A program made the position numbers and the translations under genes. DNA of 64,000 nt, from assembly GCA_963744005.1 (NCBI GenBank), contig CAVURU010000002.1, positions 124,001-188,000 of the forward strand. The letters run 5' to 3'. The notes below the pieces were generated by a model. It worked only from the letters and a program-made list of their open reading frames with translations, ran no database searches and was not told where the DNA came from. Shown here piece after piece: positions 8,214 through 16,410 of this stretch. Within the stretch, counting starts at the first letter, position 1, and every line of letters begins with the position of its first letter. Source of the stretch: Palsa-504 sp963744005. GTDB taxonomy: Bacteria; Actinomycetota; Actinomycetes; Streptosporangiales; Streptosporangiaceae.

Positions 8214-8870
8214 TCAGGCGGCCACCCCAGCGGTCAGGATGCGGCCGGCTTCTCGAGCGGCCGCGTGCGCGGCGTCTTTCATCTCAGCCGCCTGGTCAGT
8301 GAACTGGTCCAGAGCCGGGTTGACCCCGACCAGCGTGAACTCGCGCTCGACCACAGTCAGGTCGGCACCCCACACATCGCCGAGGATGCGCCGCAGGTAG
8401 CCGGTGGAGTGATCCCAGCCTTCCCGGGGCGCGCCGGCCCCGTAAGCCCCACCGCGCACAGCGGCGAGGACGGTTGGCTTACCCGCCAGCAGAGGTTCGG
8501 ACGCGGCCGCCTCGGCAGTGCGTGGCGCGGCGATGACCAGGTCGATCCAGGTCTTGATGTGCTGAGAGACGCCGAAGTTGTACAGCGGCACAGCCAGCAG
8601 CACCGCGTCCGCGTTCGTGAGCTCGGCGGCCAGCTGGGTGGCAAGGGCGACCCCGGCCCGTTGAGGTTCAGTTCGGTCCTCTTCCGGCGTCCTCGCGCCC
8701 GCGACGGCGTGCGCCCAGGCATCGGCAGGCAGCGGATCGGTGCCCACGTGCCGCCGGAGCACCGTGTCGCCGGGGTGAGCCCGGTGCCATTCGGCTTCTA
8801 CGATGTCGGCGATCGCACGGCTGGCCGACTGACCAGGGTTGATGCTGGCGTCGAGTCGGAAGAGAGTCAC
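8214..8870 (-). CDS. azoR: FMN-dependent NADH-azoreductase / quinone reductase
   Basis: A 218-residue flavodoxin-fold protein of the AzoR family, which uses FMN and NADH to reduce azo bonds and quinones by two electrons. The N-terminus LFRLDASINPGQSASRAIADI is the phosphate-binding start, LLAVPLYNFGVSQHIKTWIDLV is the PxYNFxxP-type FMN/substrate loop (Pro replaced), and VRGGAYG follows. It is divergent from a MarR gene with palindromes between, the classic arrangement for an electrophile-induced azoreductase. Similar proteins are also called NAD(P)H-quinone oxidoreductases. Confidence 0.87.
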   Translation of the reverse strand: MTLFRLDASINPGQSASRAIADIVEAEWHRAHPGDTVLRRHVGTDPLPADAWAHAVAGARTPEEDRTEPQRAGVALATQLAAELTNADAVLLAVPLYNFGVSQHIKTWIDLVIAAPRTAEAAASEPLLAGKPTVLAAVRGGAYGAGAPREGWDHSTGYLRRILGDVWGADLTVVEREFTLVGVNPALDQFTDQAAEMKDAAHAAAREAGRILTAGVAA

Positions 8871-8907
8871 GTCAGGTCCTCACAGGTGGGGGCAGGCAGG
8901 CAGACTT

Positions 8908-8948
8908 AGAATTATTCTTATGCGAGATAATCTGAGATGAGAATATCT
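8908..8948. promoter_or_regulatory. two MarR-type operator palindromes
   Basis: An AT-rich island inside GC-rich DNA between azoR and the MarR gene. It holds AGAAT-T-ATTCT (8908-8918) and a longer interrupted palindrome, AGATA-n-TCT-N6-AGA-n-TATCT (8925-8948). MarR dimers bind such palindromes over divergent promoters, so these are the probable operators for both genes. Seen in sequence; binding is inferred. Confidence 0.55.
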
Positions 8949-8987
8949 TACACAAGAACGTACTGTGGGCCGGGGTACCCTTAGGAA

Positions 8988-9476
8988 ATGAGCGCACCGA
9001 CCGTCGGCGACGCGGGCATCGACTCACCTCCAGCCGACCTCACCTGGCTGCTGCACCGCGCCGCCCAGCGGATGCGCACCGCGTTGGACCAGGTGGCCCA
9101 GGCCAGCGGGCTGGCGGGCGTACGCGACTGGATCGTGCTCGCCGCGCTGACCGCGGAGCCAGGCCGGACCCAGCTCGCGCTGGCTCACGACCTCGGACTC
9201 GACAAGACCACGCTGACCTCGCTGCTGGACCGGCTCGAAGCAGGCGGCCTAGTGGTCCGCAGCGTCGACCCGCACGACCGGCGCGCGCGCATCCCCGAAC
9301 TGACCGACGCGGGGCGGGCGATGCAGGCGGAGGTAACCTCCGCTCGCGACCGGGCCGAAGCCGAACTGCTCAGCACCTTCACCGACGGCGAGCAGGAACT
9401 GCTACGCGCGTTGCTGACCAGGCTCGCGGCGGGCGAGGCAGGCAGCTGCCTGGAAGCTGGGGGATCGTGCATCTAG
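8988..9476 (+). CDS. MarR family regulator
   Basis: A 162-residue MarR protein of normal length. The winged helix shows QLALAHDLGLDKTTLTSLLDRLEAGGLVVRS followed by the wing with the conserved DPHDRRARIPELTDAG (about residues 90-108). It carries Cys residues only near the C-terminus, so redox sensing is not obvious. Divergent transcription from azoR and the palindromes between them suggest it represses azoR and itself until a quinone-, azo- or phenol-like ligand binds. Confidence 0.88.
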   Translation: MSAPTVGDAGIDSPPADLTWLLHRAAQRMRTALDQVAQASGLAGVRDWIVLAALTAEPGRTQLALAHDLGLDKTTLTSLLDRLEAGGLVVRSVDPHDRRARIPELTDAGRAMQAEVTSARDRAEAELLSTFTDGEQELLRALLTRLAAGEAGSCLEAGGSCI

Positions 9477-9611
9477 CCGGAAATAGGCGCCTTCCTGCGC
9501 GGCCCTCGCCCAGGGCGATGCCGGCGGCGGCCGGACCGCAGGATGATGACCGCAGGTCTTTCCAGAGGAGCTGGACCATCTCCAGCGGCAGGTAGCCCGG
9601 CGGGAATGGGG

Positions 9612-10225
9612 TTATGGCCCATCGGGCGGCCTCTCCGAGGGGGTTTGCCGCTGATCTTGGCTGATGCTGAGAACTCGTGCTTGCCGGGCAGCCCGCCACT
9701 TGGACCACCCAACACGGACACAAAGCCAGAGGGCGACCGCCGCGAGGACGCCGAGCACTGCCTTGGATCCGGCATCTCCGACGCGCTTGACGACCTCCTC
9801 GCCGAAAAGATACGAAAGCCCTTCGTACAACCCGACAAAGAACGCACCAGACACCAGGGCGCCCAGCAGGAACACATGGAGCCGCACCCGGAAGATCCCG
9901 GAGACGTAGGCCGGTAGCGCCACCGAGGCAGCGAAGCTGTGACGGCCGAAGGCCTTATCGCCCTTGGCGAGCATGTTCCGGCGGCGTTTCTCGAGCCGTC
10001 CCGGATGGTCCAGAAGGGGGCGCCCGCCACGCCGGCCAACCTCATATCCGGCCAGCGAACCGAGCAGCCAACCCGCGATCGACACCACGACCACGATGCC
10101 GATACGAGCCGGCCCTCGCCCGCCAACGTGCCTGCCGCGACCATCGCGGCGTCACCCAGACCCGGTATCCCGGCTCCCGTCGTAATGACGAGCAGGAACA
10201 AGATGGTGTATTCAGCCAAGCTCAC
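9612..10225 (-). pseudogene. DedA family membrane protein, frameshifted
   Basis: The first 40 or so residues (AEYTILFLLVITTGAGIPGLGDAAMVAAGTLAGEGRL) read in one frame. The rest (IVVVVSIAGWLLGSLAGYEVGRRGGRPLL onward, with the family's R-x3-AG-x8-F-type region now PAYVSGIFRVRLHVFLLGAL) reads in another. One base is missing near 10,106-10,108. Both halves are DedA (SNARE-associated/VTT) sequence, an inner-membrane family linked to membrane homeostasis. GTG at 10225 is the likely start, with GGGAG just before it. It is either a recent pseudogene or a consensus error. The protein would be about 205 residues if restored. Confidence 0.7.
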
Positions 10226-10232
10226 GGGCTCC

Positions 10233-10252
10233 CAATTGCCTAGAAGCAATTG
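10233..10252. repeat. perfect inverted repeat upstream of the DedA gene
   Basis: CAATTGC (10233-10239), six bases, GCAATTG (10246-10252). It lies directly upstream of the DedA start and could be an operator. No regulator gene lies beside it. Confidence 0.4.
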
Positions 10253-10509
10253 CCCCTAAGCAAGTAATATCGGTGGCATGATCCTAAGCAACTTGACGTC
10301 GGCACGAGAGGACGGCCGCATCCGCGGTCTGCTCCGCGCACTGAACTCCTGGTGGACGAACTTCGGGCTTAGTTCGTCAGGCTCAGCCCTCAGCGGGGAA
10401 TACGCCCGCTACCTGCGTTGGCCTGGCGAGAAGCTGCCGTCGTCGACGCGGGGCCGACGCCGGAACAGCCGCTCCGACGACTGGGACCTGGCGGCTTGAC
10501 GCTTCGGGC

Positions 10510-11226
10510 CTAGCGGGGCGCCTCGGCACCGGCACTTCGGGTGTCAGTGGAAGCGGCCGTCACGCTCCGGAGCGCTTGTGCGGACGAGGCCGTGACCCAT
10601 GCGAAGCCGCTGATTATGCTGACGCGCTGGTACAGCCCGGCCAAGCCAGCCTGACTGCTGGACTGGCCGAAGCCTGCACCAGCCATGGACACGGCGGCCA
10701 ACATGGTCACGCCGGTACCGGCGCTGTACAGGCCGAAACGATGCTGGCCAGCCCGCCAGGCCCGCCAGCTGCCGGCCAGTGCGGCAGCGGGCAGGCCTGC
10801 GAAGACCGGGACGGCTGCTAGGTTGTGGGCGATACCGGCCCGGGTGGGGTGCGCGGGACCGTCGGGCGTTCCCGGCGGGTAGCCGCTGACCGGGTCGGTG
10901 GTGAAGACCGCTGATCCGATAAGCCCCGCCCCAGCGGCGCCGATCAAGGCCGGTGCCACTCCACTGACGACGGGATCACTGGCGCGCCCCAGGCCCACGG
11001 CTGCGGCGAGGAACAACGTCCCGGCCACGGCGAAGTTTCCAGCCTGAATCCAACCGCGCGGTCCGAGCGCGAGAGAGCTAACCGGATGACGTCTGGGCCG
11101 GTAACCCTCTCGGACAGCACCCTCGACGAGGAATACCGCCACAAAGACCGGCCCAGCCGCGACACCGCAACCCAGCAGCCTGCGGGTCCACGCCCGATGC
11201 CCCGGGAACATGCTTCCTATTGCCAT
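10510..11226 (-). CDS. DUF998 membrane protein
   Basis: A 238-residue polytopic membrane protein of the DUF998 family: RHPVSSLALGPRGWIQAGNFAVAGTLFL is the family's first conserved block (about residues 46-75), followed by TDPVSGYPPGTPD (about 109-121) and AGIAHNLAAVPVF with the conserved His. The biochemical role is unknown; the fold resembles other small multi-pass membrane enzymes. It follows the Arg-rich peptide and DUF6325 genes on the same strand and may form a short operon with them. Confidence 0.8.
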   Translation of the reverse strand: MAIGSMFPGHRAWTRRLLGCGVAAGPVFVAVFLVEGAVREGYRPRRHPVSSLALGPRGWIQAGNFAVAGTLFLAAAVGLGRASDPVVSGVAPALIGAAGAGLIGSAVFTTDPVSGYPPGTPDGPAHPTRAGIAHNLAAVPVFAGLPAAALAGSWRAWRAGQHRFGLYSAGTGVTMLAAVSMAGAGFGQSSSQAGLAGLYQRVSIISGFAWVTASSAQALRSVTAASTDTRSAGAEAPR

Positions 11227-11268
11227 CAGGAGTGCTTCGGTAATGGCCCGCGTGTCTGGGCCAAGCCG

Positions 11269-11340
11269 CTAGCGGCGGCGGGAGACGCGACGGGCGGTAC
11301 GCCGTGAGGTACGGCGGGCGACTCTGCGGGCTCCGAACAT
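11269..11340 (-). CDS. 23-residue Arg-rich small protein
   Basis: ATG at 11340 has an excellent GGAGGAATGAC ribosome site, and the frame of 23 residues stops at 11269. It starts MFGARRVARRTSRR and contains 12 Arg in 23 residues, with no acidic residue. It lies between the DUF6325 and DUF998 genes on the same strand. In other actinobacteria, short basic MFG-starting proteins beside DUF6325 genes are longer and can carry a SHOCT tail, so this may be a shortened relative. It could also be a regulatory leader for DUF998. The ribosome site makes translation likely; the function is unknown. Confidence 0.5.
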   Translation of the reverse strand: MFGARRVARRTSRRTARRVSRRR

Positions 11341-11373
11341 GTCATTCCTCCGAATTCTCGATTTGATCAGTGG

Positions 11374-11925
11374 CTATCGCGCGGCAGAAGCGCGCAGCGT
11401 TTCCAGTTCGTGCAGGTCCTGTGCTTCCTCCGCGGAGATCAGCCCGATCTCGACCAGATCGAGCGGGCTGATGAAGCCGTCGCTGATCCGGAACCCGCCC
11501 GCCCGGACGATCGCGTTACGGAGCGGTATCGCCCACTCGTGTTCCAGCAGGATGAGCGCGGCCGCGGAATCGTTGGGGATGTCTTCCAGCACATCCCAGT
11601 CCTCCTCGGGAAGGACATGCACTCCCCCGGCGGCGGCCACTTCTTCGGCGCCCGCGATCGCGCCGGCCTCCATTCCTTCCTCGCCCTCGATGCCCAGGCC
11701 GATCAGCGCGCCGATCTTGCTGCCGACCTCGATCGCCTCCTCCTGGGTGAGGTTGCTGAGGTGCTCCACCTCCAGCTCGCCGTCGGCGTCCTTGTAGACG
11801 ACCAGCGAGTCGATGACGCGCACGGTGCCGCTTTCGCGGAGCCGCTCCAGTTCGCCGATGATCTCACCGTGGAAGTCGGGCTGACTAAACCCGAGCACGA
11901 TGAGCTGTACAGGTCCGATTGCCAT
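11374..11925 (-). CDS. DUF6325 family protein (DUF1269-like)
   Basis: A 183-residue acidic protein. The start GPVQLIVLGFSQPDFHGEIIGELERLRESGTVRVIDSLVVYKDADGEL is the family's ferredoxin-like half, followed by a Gly-rich stretch (SKIGALIGLGIEGEEG) that resembles the hydrophobic loop of DUF1269 membrane proteins. The C-terminal helix ISPLDLVEIGLISAEEAQDLHELE ends it. Members are widespread in actinobacteria with no known activity. The upstream gap of about 155 bases separates it from the XRE-cupin gene's 3' end, so it has its own promoter. Confidence 0.75.
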   Translation of the reverse strand: MAIGPVQLIVLGFSQPDFHGEIIGELERLRESGTVRVIDSLVVYKDADGELEVEHLSNLTQEEAIEVGSKIGALIGLGIEGEEGMEAGAIAGAEEVAAAGGVHVLPEEDWDVLEDIPNDSAAALILLEHEWAIPLRNAIVRAGGFRISDGFISPLDLVEIGLISAEEAQDLHELETLRASAAR

Positions 11926-12080
11926 TCTCTTGCCTTTCCCCGATCAGCTACGCTGCCTGGCCGCCAGCATCCCGCCTCCTGCGCAGGCAGCAGATCACCC
12001 GTTCCGGGCGATCCTTCGCAGTTGCCCGCCTCGGCTCGCCGCCTCGACGAGTCAGCCGCAGCGCTGCGGAGAATGCCGGG

Positions 12081-12731
12081 TCAAAAGACGCCGGGGACGA
12101 GGACGCTGAGGACGACGGCCACCTCGTCGGTCTCGTTGTGGACCCAGTGGATCTGCTGGTACGCACCTGAATAGCTGTCGCCTGAGCGGGCCACGATCGT
12201 CAGGTCGCCGACCAGGACGGTTACCTCACCGGACAGCACGTGCGCCCAGACCATGCCCTGGAAGTAGCGCGGGTCAGAGAATGCGCGGTCCCGGAACTGC
12301 GGAGGGATTCGCCCGAGCATGGCGGTGAACTCTCGCTGGCCGGGGACGCTGAGCAATTCCCAGGACATGCCTTCTCTCGGCCAGGTGATGTGACGGCGCT
12401 CGCCGCCCCGGACGACGAAGGAGGATTCAGGCTTGTTCCCGTCGCCGCCTGCCAGCAGCGCCGTCACCGGGATATCCAGCGCGTGAGCGACGCGAAGCAG
12501 GGTCTGGAATGACGGGTTGCCGATACCGCGCTCGATCTGGCTGAGTAGCCCGGCGCTGACCCCGGAGCGGGCGGCCAGCGCATCCAGGCTGTAGCGCTCA
12601 CCTCGGGCCAGGCGGATGAGCTTGCCGAGACGCTGGATTTCGTCCCGCAAGACGTTGTCGGCGAGCTGCCCGTTGGCCTCGGCCCCGTCACGCTCACCTT
12701 CTGGCTGGGTCGCCGCGCTCATGGCATTCAA
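12081..12731 (-). CDS. XRE family regulator with C-terminal cupin domain
   Basis: A 216-residue regulator. The helix-turn-helix spans about residues 36-90 (LIRLARGERYSLDALAARSGVSAGLLSQIERGIGNPSFQTLLRVAHALDIPV), and a cupin sensor domain follows (about 130-214; WAHVLSGEVTVLVGDLTIVARSGDSYSGAYQQIHWVHNET). Such MerR-like XRE-cupin proteins repress or activate catabolic genes in response to small molecules. It is divergent from the acyl-CoA dehydrogenase operon and is its most likely regulator, with a palindrome at 12,873-12,888 between them. Confidence 0.87.
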   Translation of the reverse strand: MNAMSAATQPEGERDGAEANGQLADNVLRDEIQRLGKLIRLARGERYSLDALAARSGVSAGLLSQIERGIGNPSFQTLLRVAHALDIPVTALLAGGDGNKPESSFVVRGGERRHITWPREGMSWELLSVPGQREFTAMLGRIPPQFRDRAFSDPRYFQGMVWAHVLSGEVTVLVGDLTIVARSGDSYSGAYQQIHWVHNETDEVAVVLSVLVPGVF

Positions 12732-12872
12732 TATATGCCTACCTCAACCCGGCCAGCACAGGGCCTACCTGCGCTCATCAGTGGTCTCTATCCATCTCGC
12801 TTAAGGCTTGGGAACGGCGCTTGATCTCGCCTTCGGCGCTCTTGACGGCTCCTAGCACCCACCGTAGGTTGA

Positions 12873-12888
12873 GTTCAATAAATTGAAC
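12873..12888. promoter_or_regulatory. palindromic operator upstream of the acyl-CoA operon
   Basis: GTTCAATAAATTGAAC, two perfect 7-base arms around AA, 42 bases before the ATG of the first acyl-CoA dehydrogenase. A half-like TTCAATATA also lies at 12,727-12,735, at the XRE-cupin start, so the same protein could bind at both promoters. The sequence is directly visible; the regulator is inferred from position. Confidence 0.55.
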
Positions 12889-12930
12889 GAAAGACGAGCT
12901 GGCCGGTCAATCCCATCTGGAGGCGCAGCG

Positions 12931-14115
12931 ATGGATTTCGAACTCGACAAGGATCAGCGGGCCTGGCGAGATGAGGTCCGCGCCTTCCTGCGGGAGAACA
13001 TCACACCCGAACTCCTGGCGGAGATCGCCGAGCAAGGCTCGGAGCACCTCGACGGCCGCGTGGGCGCATTCAACCAGAAGCTGGCGGATAAGGGCTGGCT
13101 CGGGCTGAACTGGCCAAAGGAATACGGCGGCCTGGGCCTGGGTCCGGTCTACCAGCACATCATGGTCCACGAGTTCGGGGTCTGGGGTGCGCCGAACCCC
13201 ACACTGACGGTGACATCCGTAGGACCAATCATCATGCGGCACGGCACACAGCGGAACAAGGAAGAGTTTCTCCCGCTGATAGCCCGGGGCGAGACGTTCG
13301 CGGTCGGGTATTCGGAGCCGGATTCCGGCACCGACCTGGCCAGCTTGAAGACGCGGGCAGACCTTGATGGCGATGAGTGGGTCATCAACGGGCAGAAGAT
13401 CTGGAACAGCTGGGCGCACATGGCCACGCACGAATGGCTATGCGTCCGCACCAACCACGACGTGCCTAAGCACCGCGGGATCTCGGTCATCATGGTTCCG
13501 ATCAACTCTCCGGGGGTGGAGGTCCGTCCCCTCGTTACCTGGGGCGGCTTCCGGACGAATCACACGTTTTTCACTGACGTCCGGGTGCCGAAGACCAATC
13601 TCATCGGCGAGAAGGACCGCGGCTGGCAGTACATCACCGGGGCCCTGGACATGGAACGCGGCGCCATCACCCACGCGGGTGACCTGCGCCGGGGAGTCGA
13701 TGACCTGATCGCGGCCGCGAGACTGACGCTCAGTGACGGCTCCCGGCCGATTGACAACCCTGATGTCCGGCGGAAGATCGCGCAGCTCGATGCCGACGTC
13801 GAGGTGTGTGTCCTGATGGGCCTGGAAACCGTGTCCATGCTGGAGGCCGGGCAGATCCCGACCATCGGCATGACCGAAGAGAAGATCCTGTCCGCAGAGC
13901 TGCGTCAGCGGATCGCCGACGTCGGCACGCAGATGCTCGGGATGCAGGGCTTGCTCACCCGCGGGGACGACGCCGCGCTCAGCGACGGCGAGTTCGAAAG
14001 CCTGTACCGCGGCTCTCCGTTGCTGCGGTTCGGCGGCGGCACCAATGAGGTCATGCGTGACGTGATCGCCCAGCGGGGGCACGGCATGCCGTCGTACGGC
14101 CGCAGCCGCAACTAG
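12931..14115 (+). CDS. acyl-CoA dehydrogenase (probable catalytic subunit)
   Basis: A 394-residue FAD acyl-CoA dehydrogenase with a GGAGG site before ATG 12931 (the upstream in-frame start adds 16 unrelated residues). Family blocks are present: GYSEPDSGTDLASLKTRA (flavin loop, about residues 129-146), WVINGQKIWNSWAH, and C-terminal LLRFGGGTNEVMRDVIA. The usual catalytic Glu before GGT is Gly here, but Glu242 in LDMERGAI sits where isovaleryl-CoA dehydrogenase-type enzymes place their base. Paired with the next gene, it fits the actinobacterial alpha2-beta2 dehydrogenases used for steroid or other complex acyl-CoA side chains. Confidence 0.85.
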   Translation: MDFELDKDQRAWRDEVRAFLRENITPELLAEIAEQGSEHLDGRVGAFNQKLADKGWLGLNWPKEYGGLGLGPVYQHIMVHEFGVWGAPNPTLTVTSVGPIIMRHGTQRNKEEFLPLIARGETFAVGYSEPDSGTDLASLKTRADLDGDEWVINGQKIWNSWAHMATHEWLCVRTNHDVPKHRGISVIMVPINSPGVEVRPLVTWGGFRTNHTFFTDVRVPKTNLIGEKDRGWQYITGALDMERGAITHAGDLRRGVDDLIAAARLTLSDGSRPIDNPDVRRKIAQLDADVEVCVLMGLETVSMLEAGQIPTIGMTEEKILSAELRQRIADVGTQMLGMQGLLTRGDDAALSDGEFESLYRGSPLLRFGGGTNEVMRDVIAQRGHGMPSYGRSRN

Positions 14116-14157
14116 ATCCACGACATCCGGGCACGAGAGCAGCGAATAGGACATCCG

Positions 14158-15300
14158 ATGGAGCTGGTTCTTAGTTCTGAGCAGAGCGGGTTCGTCTCCT
14201 CCTTGCGTGATTTGTTCGCAGACGTCTGCCCGCCGTCATTGGTGCGGCAGATCAAGGAGCCGGACTCCGACGGCTTCCCGCCCAAGCTGTGGGACGCGCT
14301 GGTCGGGGTAGGGGCGTTCGGGCTGACGGCCGACCCTGACCTCGGCGGATCCGGGGCCAGCGTGTACGAGCTGGGCCTGCTGTTCGGCGAGGCGGGCCGG
14401 GTCCTGTGCCCGACCATCGTGTACAGCACGTTGATCTTCGGTGTTGCCGCGCAGCGCCTGGCTGACGCCGAGCAGGCGAAGCGGCTGCTGCCCGCGCTGG
14501 CTCGCGGAGAGATCAGAGCGACGACAGCAATGTGGAACCCGGCTGATGCTAGCGACCTCAGGCCCGCGTTCACGGCTGAGCGGGTCGAGGGCGGATGGCT
14601 GCTGAGCGGCGAGCAGGCCTTCGTGCCGAACGCCCAGCTGGCGTCCATGGCCCTGGTTACCGCGCGGGCTGAGACGCTGGGCGAACCGAGCCGCGTGCTC
14701 GGTTTCTTCGCCGAGTCCGGCGGCCCCGGCTGGTCGGCGGTGCCGTTGCGGACGATGGCGGGCGACAAGCAGGCACGCCTCCTCCTGGAGAATTTCTTCG
14801 TCCCGGATGCGCAGACGATCACTGGTCCTGACGGGGCCGGAATCCCGTCCGCGGACCTAGCCTGGATCGCCAGCACCGCACTGGCCCTGCAGTGCATGGA
14901 GATGGTCGGCGGTGCCACGGCGGTGCTAGAACGGACCGTGGAGTACCTGAAGGTGCGACACCAGTTCAACCGGCCGCTGGCCAGCTTCCAGGCGGCCCAG
15001 CACCTGGTGGCCAACATCAGGATGGCCATCGACGGCGCCCGCCTCACCGCCAACCAGGCCATCTGGTGGCTCAGCCGCGGCCAGGCCGCGCCGCGCGCGG
15101 TCGCGATCGCCAAGATGCACTGCAGCGAGGCTTACAAGCAGGCCACCCTGGATGGTCACCAGCTGCACGGCGGCATGGGCTTCGTCATCGAGACGGATCT
15201 GCACCTGTGGTCGGAGAGGGCAAAGGCAACCGAGATTCAGGGGGGAACCGCGGACGTGGCGGCGGGCTGGCTGCAGCGCGAGCTCGACCTCACCAGCTGA
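14158..15300 (+). CDS. acyl-CoA dehydrogenase (probable partner subunit)
   Basis: A 380-residue acyl-CoA dehydrogenase homologue starting 43 bases after the previous gene. The mid-domain is shortened and diverged (ATTAMWNPADASDLRPAFTAERVEGGWLLSGEQAFVPNAQ), and the C-terminal domain keeps RHQFNRPLASFQAAQHLVANIRM and HQLHGGMGFVIETDLHLWSERAKA. The canonical Glu position before GGT is Gln (EIQGGTADV), and no helix-G Glu like that of its neighbour is evident, so it may be the non-catalytic half of a heteromeric enzyme. This division of labour is inferred from the gene pair. Confidence 0.83.
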   Translation: MELVLSSEQSGFVSSLRDLFADVCPPSLVRQIKEPDSDGFPPKLWDALVGVGAFGLTADPDLGGSGASVYELGLLFGEAGRVLCPTIVYSTLIFGVAAQRLADAEQAKRLLPALARGEIRATTAMWNPADASDLRPAFTAERVEGGWLLSGEQAFVPNAQLASMALVTARAETLGEPSRVLGFFAESGGPGWSAVPLRTMAGDKQARLLLENFFVPDAQTITGPDGAGIPSADLAWIASTALALQCMEMVGGATAVLERTVEYLKVRHQFNRPLASFQAAQHLVANIRMAIDGARLTANQAIWWLSRGQAAPRAVAIAKMHCSEAYKQATLDGHQLHGGMGFVIETDLHLWSERAKATEIQGGTADVAAGWLQRELDLTS

Positions 15301-15340
15301 GCATGCTTCGGGGTTTCACCAGCAGCAAAGGAGCGTTCGT

Positions 15341-15844
15341 ATGGCGGAGGACGGGTCGCTCATACCCGAGGAGGCCAGAGCCCAGGTAGGCCGCGAGATC
15401 GGACGCGCCGAGGGCCAGGTCGTACGGCAGGAGTTCCAGCGGTGGGCGGCGGCGCTTAAAGACCGCAACCCGCTGTACTTCGACGCCGATTTCGCTCGCG
15501 CGCACGGCTACCGCGATGTGGTGATGCCGCCCATGTACATCGGCAGCGTCACAACCGGTGTCGCCGACCTGGACACGCTCCGCCCAGACGGCATCCCGGG
15601 CCGCGGGCCGGGTGAGGTGTCCCTTCCCCGAGCTCCGCGGATCATGGGCGGCGGCGACAGCATCCGGTTCTACGAGCCGGTCTACGACGGCGACGTGCTG
15701 ACTTCGGTCCGGGTCCTCGACAGCATCGAGGAAAAACACGGCCGCTCCGGCCCCTTCGTGCTGGTGACCACGCGGACCACCTATATCCGCCAGGACGGCA
15801 CCACGGTCGCTGAGGCGATGACGTCCACCATCGCCAGACCCTGA
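15341..15844 (+). CDS. MaoC-like (FAS1-type dehydratase N-terminal) protein
   Basis: A 167-residue single hot-dog domain of the FAS1-like dehydratase type, with AAAGGAG before ATG 15341. The hydratase block DRNPLYFDADFARAHGYRDVVMPPMYIGSV (about residues 41-70) is present; the C-terminal strand DSIRFYEPVYDGDVLTSVRVLDSIEEK is typical. It lacks a strict D-x4-H dyad and is followed 26 bases later by a second MaoC protein, so the two probably form a heterodimeric enoyl-CoA hydratase acting after the dehydrogenases, as in actinobacterial steroid catabolism. Confidence 0.82.
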   Translation: MAEDGSLIPEEARAQVGREIGRAEGQVVRQEFQRWAAALKDRNPLYFDADFARAHGYRDVVMPPMYIGSVTTGVADLDTLRPDGIPGRGPGEVSLPRAPRIMGGGDSIRFYEPVYDGDVLTSVRVLDSIEEKHGRSGPFVLVTTRTTYIRQDGTTVAEAMTSTIARP

Positions 15845-15870
15845 CCTGCCCGCCCAGTGAGAGGAACAAG

Positions 15871-16308
15871 ATGGCAGACCAGAGGTACTTCGAGGACGTC
15901 AACGTTGGTGACCCGATTCCGGTCCTGACGGTCACCGTTGACGAGACGCAGATGTTCTTCTATAGCGCAGCGACCTATAACGGACACCGGATCCATTACG
16001 ACAAGGCGTACGCCACCGAGGTCGAGGGATATCCGAACATCCTGGTGCACGGGCCCTTGCAGGCGTCGCTTCTGTCCCGTGCGGTCACCGACTGGGCCGG
16101 GCCCGACGGGCGCCTGGTCAGCTTCTCCTTCCAGAACCGGGCCAGCGCCTTCGCCGGCGACGAACTGCGGTTCACCGGCACGGTCACGGCCAGGCACGAT
16201 GACGAAAGCCGCGGACTGGTCGACCTAGAGCTTCGAGAAGAGAAAGGGAACGAGATCTTGATGCCCGGGACGGCTACCGTCAGCCTGCCCAAGCGCCGCA
16301 CGTCGTGA
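15871..16308 (+). CDS. MaoC-like hydratase (HTD2/mesaconyl-CoA hydratase type)
   Basis: A 145-residue hot-dog protein with AGAGGAACAAG before ATG. The active segment YSAATYNGHRIHYDKAYATEVEGYPNILVHGPLQASLL (about 31-68) is the HTD2/mesaconyl-CoA hydratase version of the motif, where HRIHYD replaces the usual D-x-NPIH. It ends SFSFQNRASAFAGDELRFTGTV. With the preceding gene it is likely to hydrate an enoyl-CoA made by the dehydrogenase pair. Confidence 0.83.
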   Translation: MADQRYFEDVNVGDPIPVLTVTVDETQMFFYSAATYNGHRIHYDKAYATEVEGYPNILVHGPLQASLLSRAVTDWAGPDGRLVSFSFQNRASAFAGDELRFTGTVTARHDDESRGLVDLELREEKGNEILMPGTATVSLPKRRTS

Positions 16309-16410
16309 CGGCGAAGTCCGACCCTGAGACGCTCGGGCTCAGGCGCGCTCGGACCTAGCTGCGCGATCAAGAGCGCGGCTAGAGATGGGGCCGCGCGCCT
16401 GGCAGGATCT

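Noticed and set aside
10278..10499. A 73-residue plus-strand frame between DedA and DUF998
   Set aside because: No family, no ribosome site, arginine/serine-rich tail typical of random high-GC translation.
11700..11760. TCGCC...GGTGA inside the DUF6325 gene as another regulon site
   Set aside because: The spacing is 8 bases and it lies in coding sequence.
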